Source: Welwitschia mirabilis
Lineage: Eukaryota > Gnetophyta > Gnetopsida > Welwitschiales
Assembly: GCA_051453625.1 (NCBI GenBank)
Contig: JBOZIK010000001.1
Span: forward strand, 166,704,712-166,768,711
Length of the DNA stretch: 64,000 nt
Direction of reading: 5' to 3'
Under the pieces are notes generated by a model. It was not told the origin of the DNA and did no database searches. It saw only the letters and a program-made list of their open reading frames with translations. Of this stretch, positions 36,201-48,200 are shown piece by piece (position 1 is the first letter of the stretch; each line of letters opens with the position of its first letter). A program made the position numbers and the translations under genes.

Positions 36201-39200
36201 ATCGAAGAAGAGTTCTATGTGAAATAGCCACAAAGTTTTGCTGATCCTCACAATCCAGACCATGTATACAAACTAAACAAAGCTCTATATGGCTTAAAAC
36301 AAGCTCCAAGAGCTTGGTATGATAAACTTTCCTCCTTTTTACTTCAGCACAGGTTTACTAGAGGACCCATTGATAGAACTCTGTTTAGAGAATCAATGAA
36401 CAATGAATTAATTTTGGTACAAATTTATATGGATGATATTATCTTTGGATCAACTAATGATACATTATCAAATGACTTTGCAAAATTGATCAGCTCTGAG
36501 TTTGAAATGAGTATGGTTGGAACCGTAAATATATTCTTAGATCTTCAAATCCAACAACAGGAAATCGGTATTTTTATAAATCAGAAGAAATATTCATCAG
36601 ACCTTATTAAGAAATTCAAACTAGACAATGCAAAATCTGTGGACTCTCCTATGGCCACCAACATCAAACTCACAGCATGTTGATTAAAAACTATATCGTA
36701 GCGTCATTGGAAGTCTATTATACCTAAGGGCTAGTCGTCCTGACATAACATTTAGTGTTGGATTGTGTGTCAGGTATCAAGGGAAACCAAAAGAATCTCA
36801 TCTCATAGTTGCCAAGAGGATACTTCGATATATCAAAAGTACACTTGATTTTGGTCTATGATATCTATGTAATACTATATTAAGTTTAACAGGATACAAT
36901 GATGTAGACTAGGTTGGATGCAAGGATGATCACAAGAGCACAAGCAGGGGTTGCTTCTTCTTTGGTAAGTGTCTCACAGCATGGTATAACAAGAATCAAT
37001 GTTCCANNNNNNNNNNNNNNNNNNNNNNNNNNNNNNNNNNNNNNNNNNNNNNNNNNNNNNNNNNNNNNNNNNNNNNNNNNNNNNNNNNNNNNNNNNNNNN
37101 NNNNNNGATGCAAGGATGATCACAAGAGCACAAGCAGGGGTTGCTTCTTCTCTGGTAACTGTCTCACAGCATGGTATAACAAGAAGCAATGTTCCATCTC
37201 ACTATCCATAGCAGAAGTTGAGCATATAGCTGTCAGGGCCTGTTACACTCAAGCATTATGGATGAAAGAAACACTAAAAGATTATGGAGTAGAAATATCT
37301 GCAGTCCCTATTCTATGCGACAACTCCATTGCAATCCAAATAGCTTACAATCCTGTTCAACATACTCGCACCAAGCATATTGATCGCAAGTATCATTTTA
37401 TTCAAGACTTGGTTGAGAAAAAGGTAATAACTCTTGAATACGTTTCCACACAAAATCAATTTTGATGATATTTTCACAAAAACCTTATCATCTGATCGTT
37501 TTGAAACACTACGTTATTTTTTGGGTATCTTTTCTGAGAAAGATTTGAAAACCCAAGCCTCAGCTGAACAGTAGAGTTCAGCTGTCGGGGTCAAACTTTT
37601 ACTTTTATATCAATATACACCCCAGTCAACTTCATTTATAACATAGGTCGACCTCATTTCTCACGGTTTATTGTCTTAAACTATTATAACACAGGGTTGA
37701 CCGCTCATTCTAATTGGGTCGACCGCATGTGGATCAATTTTTCTGTAACATGTCCAGCTTAATCAGGTCGACCAAAACAAAGTGTTAAGTCAACTGAATT
37801 CCTCTCGATTCCATCTGTCACACTTTTACCCTCTTAGGGTTGACCGGATTTTTGTCTTGGGTCAACCGGATTTTTGTCTTGGGTTGACCTAAGTTATGGG
37901 TCAACCTAGTTTATACTTAGGTTGACCACCACCTTACTATTTACTTAAAAAGGAGGGAGGGAGGAAGGGAGGGAGGGGGGGAGAGAGAGAGAGAGAGAAC
38001 GGGTCAACCGCTCGCGTTGATCGATCAATCGCGTTTGAGGCGCTGCGCCACGGATTTTTAAATTCACCTGGGCCCTCCTTTCAACTTATTTGTCTTTTTC
38101 TGCTGTGTCTCTTCTCTGGCCCACTCCTCTGCTTTCCCGCTTTTTCTCTTTTAAATCTTATCTCAAATGGCCTCCTAGCAAACAAGAGAAGGATCCAGGA
38201 AGCGGAAGAAAGAAGCTACTTCTCGGCCACCTAGCTATCTTTTTGCCAGAATGAGTACAAAAGCCATAGCCAACTTTGAGAAAAATTTTGAAACCAATCC
38301 CATAGCCGTGGAGATAACCTATGAGCCTGTCCAGTTTCTTAGCCTTTGGGAGGTCCAGACTCTTCTTGAAGAAGTAAAATGGAGTTACTTCTTGTATGTG
38401 ACAGGCACCTATTACACCTTGGTTACTCATCTCTTTTATGCCAATGCAAAATTTTATGCTGCTCATTCTATGCTCATTACATCTGTCTTTGGGCAAGAAA
38501 TTCAAGTCAACTGCAGACTTAATTGCTTCCATCACTGGGTTACCTCAGGGTAACCTCGACGAATACTGGCCCCTGGCAGAGTCTTTTGAAGAAAAGGACT
38601 CTGCAACTCAATACATTTGTGGTGCCTCTGTCACCTAGAAGAAGAGTCTCAAGGCTTGACATCTCCTTCCCAGGTTCCGCCTTCTTCATGCCATCTTATC
38701 ATATAATTTTCTTCCAGTTGCGAGTCACTGTGATGAACTCTTAAACTATAGAGTGTTCATCCTATACTCTCTGCACCAAAGACGTGACATAGATGCTTCC
38801 AGCATAATGCTTTACCACATGGTCCCTCAGNNNNNNNNNNNNNNNNNNNNNNNNNNNNNNNNNNNNNNNNNNNNNNNNNNNNNNNNNNNNNNNNNNNNNN
38901 NNNNNNNNNNNNNNNNNNNNNNNNNNNNNNGCCTTAATAAGTAATTCGCGTCCTATAATTCTAGGTGAATTTAACGAGTGCTCTGAATTATAGAAATCTA
39001 GGCTTCTCATTCATTCAACTTGGTTTTCACTCCCTATGAAATAAAAAAAAAAAGGAAAAAAACTATATATTCTCATATCACGAAATTGAAAGATTATTTA
39101 ATTGTTGCAAAAAATAATCGTAACACATGACATCGAGGCTCCAGGCATAATGTTTCGTCACATGGTTTATCAGCTTTAGCCTTACAAGCGGAGTTCCCTG

Positions 39201-42200
39201 CCCTATCCTTTTCTTATCACTTGGATATGTCAACATTTTGGCATTCCTCATCTTTCTCGGCAGGAGGTTCTCAAGCCCATGGGGCCTATTGACCATGCCA
39301 CTCTCTCTTGAATGCATCTCTTTGAGGGACCTACTCCGCCCATCGGGCCCAAGGTCTAAGCCTCTCATATGCCAGAGATCCTTCATTTACTGCACTGCTT
39401 GGACTCTTGCACCAAGCACATCAAGGCAACTCTCATTGCTAGTGGCACTCCAGTGGCAGACACATCTCAAAGTGAGGCTCCACATTCTTTAGAGAAATCC
39501 TTTGAATCAGACTGATTTTCTCTGGATGTTTTTATTTTTCTCCCTTAAGGGAAAGGAAGGAGACTTCCATACATAACTTTTATACCATCCGTTATATTTT
39601 GAATTTTGTATATTGAAACATCTCTCTGGATGATCAGTTGGACCTATATATATGCACTCACATGTACCAAAATTCAGATGATCTTAATAATACAAAATGC
39701 TTCTGCTTATGGAAATTTCAAGTGCCTTAATATAGTTATGTTTCTTTAATACTAACAAAACTCGTTTCGTATATCTTGAATTTTTACAAAATATACATTA
39801 AGGGGAAGCATTTATAATGAATATATTATGTGGAGTTTTTTTTCCTCAGTCAATGACAAAGGACAAGTTTGTTGGAAGTTGATTGTCATTGATTAATAAC
39901 AAGTTTTGGAGTGTGTGTAGATAATGTGTTTTGCAGGGATTTTCTGGGACAGGTGATCGCATTGTCCATCAAGGCGACCAGGCTCTTACTAAGATGAATT
40001 AGCAGGGCGACCGTCTGTCAATGAGATGAGCTAAATTAAGAGCGAGTGACCACCCATTACATTCAGGGTGACCAGATGTAACTTGGAAGACATAGCTGGT
40101 TACAGAGCGGGCAACCAAAAATATTCATCGGGGCGAGCGCATGTAACTTAAAGCATAAAAGCCTATCTAAAGGCAGTTGACCGACACTGGACATAAGGGT
40201 AACCCAACTGTAAATGAAAACTGAACCAGATAAGGGCGACCCACCAATATTGTAATGGCAACTGAATATATGAGGGCGACCGAACATTAAGGTCTACCTA
40301 ACGTATCTCTTTTATAGCCGTTGTAGTTCCATGCTTTTCAAAGCGGATCTAGGAATCAAAGATCTACACAAAAAGCTATGAATGACTATTTCTCCTTCGT
40401 TCTATTTAAACAAATCTTTTTAAGAAGTGGTTAGATCATTTGGAAAAAGACAGAGAAAGGGCACTGTTATATGTACGATTCTATGCTTGATTCACTGTAA
40501 GATCAAAAATCTTCTTGAAGCCCCTTGTTAATCAAGCTTCAAGAGCTGACATTGCATTGTACTTGTGGATAACAACTGTACACCTGTGCACTTTGCTTTA
40601 GTCCATTCTTCTCCTGTGGTTGTGGATGAACCTTAAAATCCATTGCTGATTGTACAGGTTATTAGTGAGCTTGAAAACCATTGGTTGAGGTTAATCTAAG
40701 CCAACTAGAGACTCTAAGAGTTGAAGGGTTATGACTCTCCACCATTAAACAATCTGTAATTTTCTCGTGAAGTATTATCATTTTTATTTACAGGGCTATA
40801 AGTACATTTTATTTTATTACAACCTACTCACCCCCCTCTAGGGTTGATCCATGTTTTAGGGTAAACTTTAATTCTCAAACAAGCCAAATTAATTCTATCT
40901 ACTGAAAACAGATAACACAATGAAAGCACAAGTTTTTTATGGTGGAGAAATACCGCCCTTCAACTTCCAGGCATTGTGTCTCAAGTTGGCTTAAATTTAA
41001 CCTCAACCAATGATTTTCTGGCTCACCAATAACCTTTTACAACCAACAGGGGATTTCAGGGTTCATCCACAACCACAAGAAGAAATAGAGTTTGGAATGT
41101 GCACAGGTGCACAGATGTGATCCATGAGTGTAGTACAAGGTTAGCTCTTTGTAGCTTGATGGGACAACAAGATCAATAATGATAACAAGGTATGGCAGCA
41201 TATGAAGTACAATGTAATCTTTTTAGAGTTATAGTATTTCAGTATCTGATCCATGTCAAGATCTTTAGAAAGACCCCTTTAAATAGAACGGACTAAAAAT
41301 GACTGTTCATAGGATTAAGTGCGGATCTTTATTTCCTAGATCTGCTTTGAAAAGCGTGATGCACTCTAACTGCTAATAAAATTACAAGCTTGGTTGACCT
41401 CAACATTTGTTCGATCACCCTTACAAGTTACAGAACTTGTTTCTTCATATTTAACTTTGGTCGCCCTTGGGATATTTCTCGGTTGCCCTTAACTGACACG
41501 AATCTTACTGCTGACTGGGTCACCCACATGAAACAGTGTGGTCGCTTGCATCAAGGGTCGACCCCATTAAAATCTTCATTCACCCTTAGACATCGCTGTT
41601 TGATTTTTGTAGATCATTCAGTCACCCTTAAGAATAGGCTCAGTCAGCCATTCTGTATTTGGCTGATTTCTCTTTTGGCATCTGGTCACCCTTAAGAAAA
41701 GGCTCAATCGCCTATCCTGAATTCGGTTGGCTTTTCTGTATTACATCTGGTCGCTTTGAGAGAATATGTGGTCGCCCGCTTTTGCTGTAGTTTTTTTGTG
41801 ACAGTCTGATCGCCCTCAGGAACTGATCTGGTCACCCTTCCATGAAATTGTTTGCAAACCTGTTATCTACAAAAACTCCAAAATATGTCATATTCTCCAA
41901 ATCAATTAACAACCACCATTTTCCAACAAACTCCCCATTTGTCATTGAATAGAGAAAAAACTAGACGAGATATAAAACAAATAAATGCTCCCTCTTAATC
42001 CATTACAAGAGAAAAATTGAATGTATATATATAAAAATTGGTTTAACAAGAGAAAAATACTAAATCAAACTAATTTGCATGAAAATGAACTTTGTTTGTA
42101 TTACAAAAACTATTTGAAACAACAGTTGAATTACATAGATACTGGAAGTACAACAACTGATACAGATTTGCTAGAGATATACAAAATAACCATACAAAAA

Positions 42201-45200
42201 TTCAACTGTCCATACAAAAGCATATGAAGATTCCCCCTTTTTTTTGAAATCAAGGCCATGGAGAGAAAGAAGACAGAAGATAAAGCTAATCTAATTTGGA
42301 GGATTTGCCAAAACAGGAAGCATCTCCACTCTGAGAGGTATCTACCACTAGAGTGCCACTCACTATCAAAGCTGTCTTGATGTGCCTAGTCCGAGAATCC
42401 AGTCTGTGAAGCAAGTGAAGAATTCTTGGCGTGTGAGAAGCTTTCACCTTTTACTTGGATGACAGAGTTGGCTCATATAAATAAGTGCATATGGGATAAA
42501 GTGGCACAGACAATATTGGATTGAGAACCTCCTAGCAGGATAGGTGAGGGGTGCCAAAGTGTTGGCAAATCCAAGTGATAAGAAAAGGATAGGGCAATGA
42601 ATGTTTCTTATGCGGGTGAAGCTAATGAACCATACGATGAAGCATTATGTCAGGAGCATCAATATCTTGTCTTCAGTCTAATGAGTAAAGCAAGAATGGA
42701 TGATAATTTGATAATTCATAATGGTAACCAGCAATTGGAAGAAAATTATATTAAAGGATTAAATGCAACAAATGAAACCTAGAAGAAGTTGAGAGGGTTT
42801 AAGAGTCTTCTTCCAGGTGACAAAAGTGCCACAGAGATGCTAGGTGGCAGTGTCCTTCTCTTCAAAAGTTTTTGCAAGTGGCCAATATTCTCCAAGATTG
42901 CCACGAGGTAAACCAGTGAGTGAGGAGATTAAATCCGCAGTGACATGAATCTCATGGCCAAACATAGACATGGTGAGAGTAGAATTGGTCACATCAAATT
43001 TTGCATTGGCATAAAAGAGACGAGTGACTAACGAAGAGCAAGTTCAATCCACGTAAAGAAAAGGTCCCCAGTTTATCTCTTCTAGAAGACTCTAGACCTC
43101 ACGAAGACTGAGAAATTGGATGGGTTCGCAAGTCCTTTCAATGGCAATAAGGCTCGTCTCAAAATTCTTCTCAAAGTTGTTAATAGATTCTTTGCTCATC
43201 TTTGAAAAAATGTAGCTTGGAGGTTTTGAGCCAGCCTCCTTCTTCCTTTTTTGGGAGCCTTCTCCTACTTGTTGGGATGCCATGGAGGGAGATTTGAAAA
43301 GAAAACCAGCAGGAAGATAGAGGGTTTGAACGAGAAAGGTCAAAGAAAACGAGAGACAAAACAAGACAAATGAACAAAAAATAAAGGTTCAAGCAGATCT
43401 AAAAATCCGCGGCGCACTGCCCTAAATGCGGTCAACCGAATGACTTACGCGGTCGACCTGACAGAAAAAATTTTGGATTTTTAAGGCGTTGACCAAAGGA
43501 ATGATGAACCAGTTGACCCATTTGACATTGAAATGTGGTTTAGATAAGATCGACCTAAACAAGAAGGTTGTCGATTCGATATGAGGAAAGATTTAATATA
43601 TTAAAATTGAATCAAAGTCGGTCGATTCAACACAGAGGAGCGGTCGACCTGATAAAGAGAGAAATTTGATAGAAAAAATGGGACAAAAATGGTCGATTTG
43701 ACAAAACGGAGCAGTCAACCTGACGTTATGAGAGATTTAAAACAGAAACCCAGACAACATTAGGTCAACCGATTTTGAACATGAGGTCGTCTGGGGTTTG
43801 TCAAAATATAACACTAAAAATTTAAGCCCAACAACTTAACTCTACTATTCAACTAAGGCTGGGGATTTCAGATCTCTCTCTGAAAGGATGTCCAAAAAAT
43901 AGCGTAATGTGGCAAAACGATTAAAAGATAATGATTTAGTAACTATATTAGCTAATTAATCTTGCGTGGAAACATATTCAAGAGATATTACCTTTTTCTC
44001 TACCAAATCTCTAATAAAGTAATGTCTGAGATTAATGTGCTTGGTGCGAGTGTGTTGTACAGAATTGTGAGCAATTTAGATTACACTAGAGTTATCACAT
44101 AATATAGGAACTTCAGGTATCTCAATTTCATAGTCTTTAAGAGTTTTTTTAATCCATAGGGTTTGAGTCCAACAAGCTCTGACAACAATATATTTAGCTT
44201 CTACTGTTGATAAGGAGATACAGCATTGCTTTTTGTTGTACCATCCCATGAGGCAGTTGCCAAAGAAGAAACATCCCTCGCTTGTCCTCTTGTGATCATC
44301 TTTGCAACCAGCCCAGTCCGCATCATTGAATCATATTAAGCTTAAAGAGCTATTGCAAGGATACCATATACCAAAAGCAATTTTACCTTTGATGTATCGA
44401 AGTATCCTTTTGGCTACTATCAAATGTGATTCCTTGGGCTTCCCTTAATATCTGGCACACAATCCAATATTAGATGCTATGTCAAGACAACTAGCTATTA
44501 GGTATAACAAACTTCCAATAATGCTACACTATAGTTTTTGATCTACATCTGTGCCATCCTCATCAAGAATGAGTTTGATGTTGATAGCCATAAGGGAATC
44601 CATTGATTTTGCATTTTCCAACTTGAATTTCTTAATTAGATCTAAGGAATATTTCATTTGATTTATAAAAGTACCATTTTCCAACTATTGGATTTTCGGA
44701 CCCAAAAACATATTTATAGTTCCAACCATACTCATGTCAAACTCAGAGCTCATGAATTTTGCAAAATCATTTGACAATGTATCATTTATTGATGCAAAAA
44801 TAATGTCATCGACATAAATTTGAACTAAAACAAATTCGTTGCTTATAAATTTTCTAAAAAGAGTCCTATTAATAGATCCTCTAACAAATCCGTGCTGAAG
44901 TAAAAAGGAAGAAAGTCTATCATACTAGGCTCTTGGAGCTTGCTTCAGCCCATACAGAGGCATGTTCAACTTATAAACACGATCTGGATGGTGAGGATCA
45001 ACAAAACCTTGTGGCTGTTTTACATAGACTTCTTCTTCAATGTGACCATTCAAGAAAGCACTCTTTATGTCCATCTGAAACACTTTAATTTTCTTGAAGC
45101 ATGCAAAAGCGAGAAACATTCTAATAGACTTAAGTCTAGCTACAGGAGCAAAAGTGTCACCATAGTCAACTCCTTCAATTTAAGAATACCCTTGAGCAAC

Positions 45201-48200
45201 TAGTCTAGCTTTATTTTTGGTGATGACATTTTCTTCATTAACATTATTTCTACAAATCCANNNNNNNNNNNNNNNNNNNNNNNNNNNNNNNNNNNNNNNN
45301 NNNNNNNNNNNNNNNNNNNNNNNNNNNNNNNNNNNNNNNNNNNNNNNNNNNNNNNNNNNNNNNNNNNNNNACTCTACTTCCTCAAAGGTTTTTGGTTCAA
45401 CTTGAAACAAGAATGAGACATGAGCATTGAAGTTTTTAAGAAAGCTTCTTGTTATGATTCCTTGATCAACCTTCCCAATGACTGAATCTAGTGGATGATC
45501 TTTGAGTTCTTTTACTTCAGGTGCTGGCTTAGATCTGGAATAGACTTTGTTATAGTAGAAGCTTGAAGGAACCGAATCTACAACATTTTCAGAATTTCTT
45601 GTTGTATCAGGCACATCGAGAATCCTAACGTTGATTGACTCTTCAATATGTAGAGTGCATTTATTGTACACTCTATATGCTCTGCTTGATGAAGAGTATC
45701 CTAGGAAGATTCCTTCANNNNNNNNNNNNNNNNNNNNNNNNNNNNNNNNNNNNNNNCTCAAAATGAAGCATTTGTTACCAAAAGTCTTAAAATAAGAAAT
45801 GTTGGGTTTCTTCCTCTTCCAAAGTTCATAAGAAGTTTTGGTAGTTCCAGGTCTTAGATACACCCTATTTGAAATATGACAAGCTATATTTACTGCCTTT
45901 GCCCAAAATCTCTTTGGAATGTCTTTGTCATTTGACATTACTCTTGCCATGTCTAACAAAGTACGATTTTTCCTCTCAGCTACCCCATTCTATTGAGGTG
46001 TTTTTGATGCTAAGAATTCATAATCTATTCCATTNNNNNNNNNNNNNNNNNNNNNNNNNNNNNNNNNNNNNNNNNNNNNNNNNNNNNNNNNNNNNNNNNN
46101 NNNNNNNNNNNNNNNNNNNNNNNNNNNNNNNNNNGAGCACAAGGTCGGACGTCCCAGTTGAGCAGGTCGGACGTCCCTGTATACAAGTTCGTATACAAGG
46201 TCGGACGTCCCAAATTGACAGGGCGGACGTCCTAGTATAATAAATCTGCAAACAGGGTCGGACGTCCCAAATTAACAGGTCGGACGTCCTTATATGAAAA
46301 TCCGAGTACATCCCCGGACGTCCCGATTACTCAGGGCGGACGTCCCTATATAGAAAACCATATAGGAATCCAGACGTCCCTATTAAATAGGCCGGACATC
46401 CCTATCTGGAGAAATCTTGTTTTCTTAAGTTAGAAACTTCATCATTGAAAATATTTGCTGCAACAGAAGTTAGATCTGTCACCTATCATATGTCTTGAGC
46501 AACCACTAACAAGATATCAACAAGTATGATTAGCAACCTTTAGGGCAGTTTGAATAAAAAGACTTTTTGTAGAGGATTTTGGGATCCATGTCATGCGTTT
46601 GTTGTTCTTGACATTTTGCACAGTTTTTGGAGAGAATTTAAATTGAGTGTCTATCATAAAATAATGAAACCAGTTCTTGTGAAAGACACGCTCTATTTTT
46701 GAGTGACCTCTTTTGTTGTAATGATGACAAGTGATGTTCACCAGAGAGGACTTTGATGTAAATCTGTTTAAAGATCTATGGCTTATGACTTGATTAGACC
46801 ACGTATTGGTCGAATTTGTGATTCTTTTAGTTTGTTTACTTCCTCCTTTACCAAAACATGACTCCCTAGAGGTTTGAAGGTTCTGCTCAAGTCTATGTTT
46901 TAATTCCTCAATTTCTTTTTCTTTAGCTTCGAATTTCTTAGTTAAGTTTTTATTGTCTTTCCTTAGATTGTTTACTTTGAAAGCTAAATTTTGGCATTCC
47001 ATGTAAAGTTCTAGTGCTATTTCGTTAAGAAGTTCTTCACTATCAAAAGAATCATGAGGGGGTGAGGTACATACCTTTTTGTCAACAAATGCCATGAGAG
47101 AGATTTTGCCTTTTTTGGGTTTTAAGTTGAGATCACTTTCATTTTCGTCATCATCCCATGTTATTGACAGTGCTTTCTTGCCTTTTGCTCTTATCCTCTT
47201 TACTATTGTTTGGGCAAACATGTGAAGTGTGACCAAAACCTTTGCATGAATAGCACTAAATGTCCCATTTTCCTTCATCCTTTCTTTTTGGAGGTCTTCT
47301 GAATTGACTCCCATAGCGTCTACATTGCATAAACCTTTTGAATCACCTAGCTAGAAGAGCCACCTCATCATCACTGTTTAACTCTTGATCAAATCCTTCT
47401 TTGTCATCAGCATTTTCACGAGTCATTAATAGAGCTACGCTTTTCTTCTTCAATTTTTCAAACTTTAGTTCAAATGTATGTATGTTTCCCTGAAGTTCAT
47501 CCATTTTCATGACGTTTAGGTCCTTACTTTCTTCAATAGCAGTGACCTTAGATTCAAATCTCTTTGGTGGAGATCTTAAGGCTTTACGAACTACCCTTGA
47601 TTCTTCAATCTGTTCACCAAAGGCATACATTGAATTTAAAATATCCGTTAGTTTTGCAAAGAAATCATTAATACCTTCATCTTCTTCCATTTTGAGATCT
47701 TCCAACTGGGTGAAAAGCATTTGCAATTTCGCTTGCTTCACCAGGCTTGTTCCTTCATGGGATGCCTGCAATATGTCCCATGCTTCCTTTGCTATTGTGC
47801 AATTTACAAACTTCTAAAATCTTCTGAACCTATGGCATAGAAGATTGCATTTAAACCCTTAAAGTTGCACGAGGCTACATTTTTCTCTTCAGGAGTCCAT
47901 TTGTCCTTGCTTTTCAAAGATACGATTTTGGTTATAAGGCCCTACACAGTTGGAAGAGAATATCCATTAGTGATTGAATCCCATATATCTAGATCGATAG
48001 ACTAAACAAAGACTCTCATTTTGGCTTTCCCATAGCCATAGTTGGTTCCATCAAAAAATGGTGGCCTTATAACACAGTTGCCTTCAGACGTTTGACTCAT
48101 TTTCTAGGGTATAGTGGAGCAAAGAACTATTAGGATATTTTGCTCAACCTCGCTCCAATACCAAATAATAGTGGGATCAGCCTTAGAGGGTGGGTGAATA

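Larger units (their letters stand above)
31563..40855 (+). mobile_element. E2: full-length Sirevirus-like Ty1/copia element
   Basis: 9.3 kb element: 5' LTR, degenerate PBS, gag with two zinc-knuckle sites around a coiled coil, protease, integrase, RT and RNase H, a palindrome array, an extra ORF, a polypurine stretch and a 3' LTR. Long LTRs, gag type and an extra ORF after pol fit the Sirevirus (SIRE/Maximus) group; that assignment is inference. Many stops, so it is inactive. The interior includes three 100-N gaps, two flanked by near-duplicate sequence. It lies inside a Tork-like integrase on its left and abuts E3 on its right. Confidence 0.88.

Noticed and set aside
42597-42782. 61-codon plus-strand frame within E3
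   Set aside because: Lies opposite the E3 tail, with no homologue in E2 and no recognisable domain.
46135-46401. CRISPR-like regularly spaced repeats
   Set aside because: Plant nuclear context. The repeat units are short palindromes with alternating spacing and sit inside a retrotransposon.
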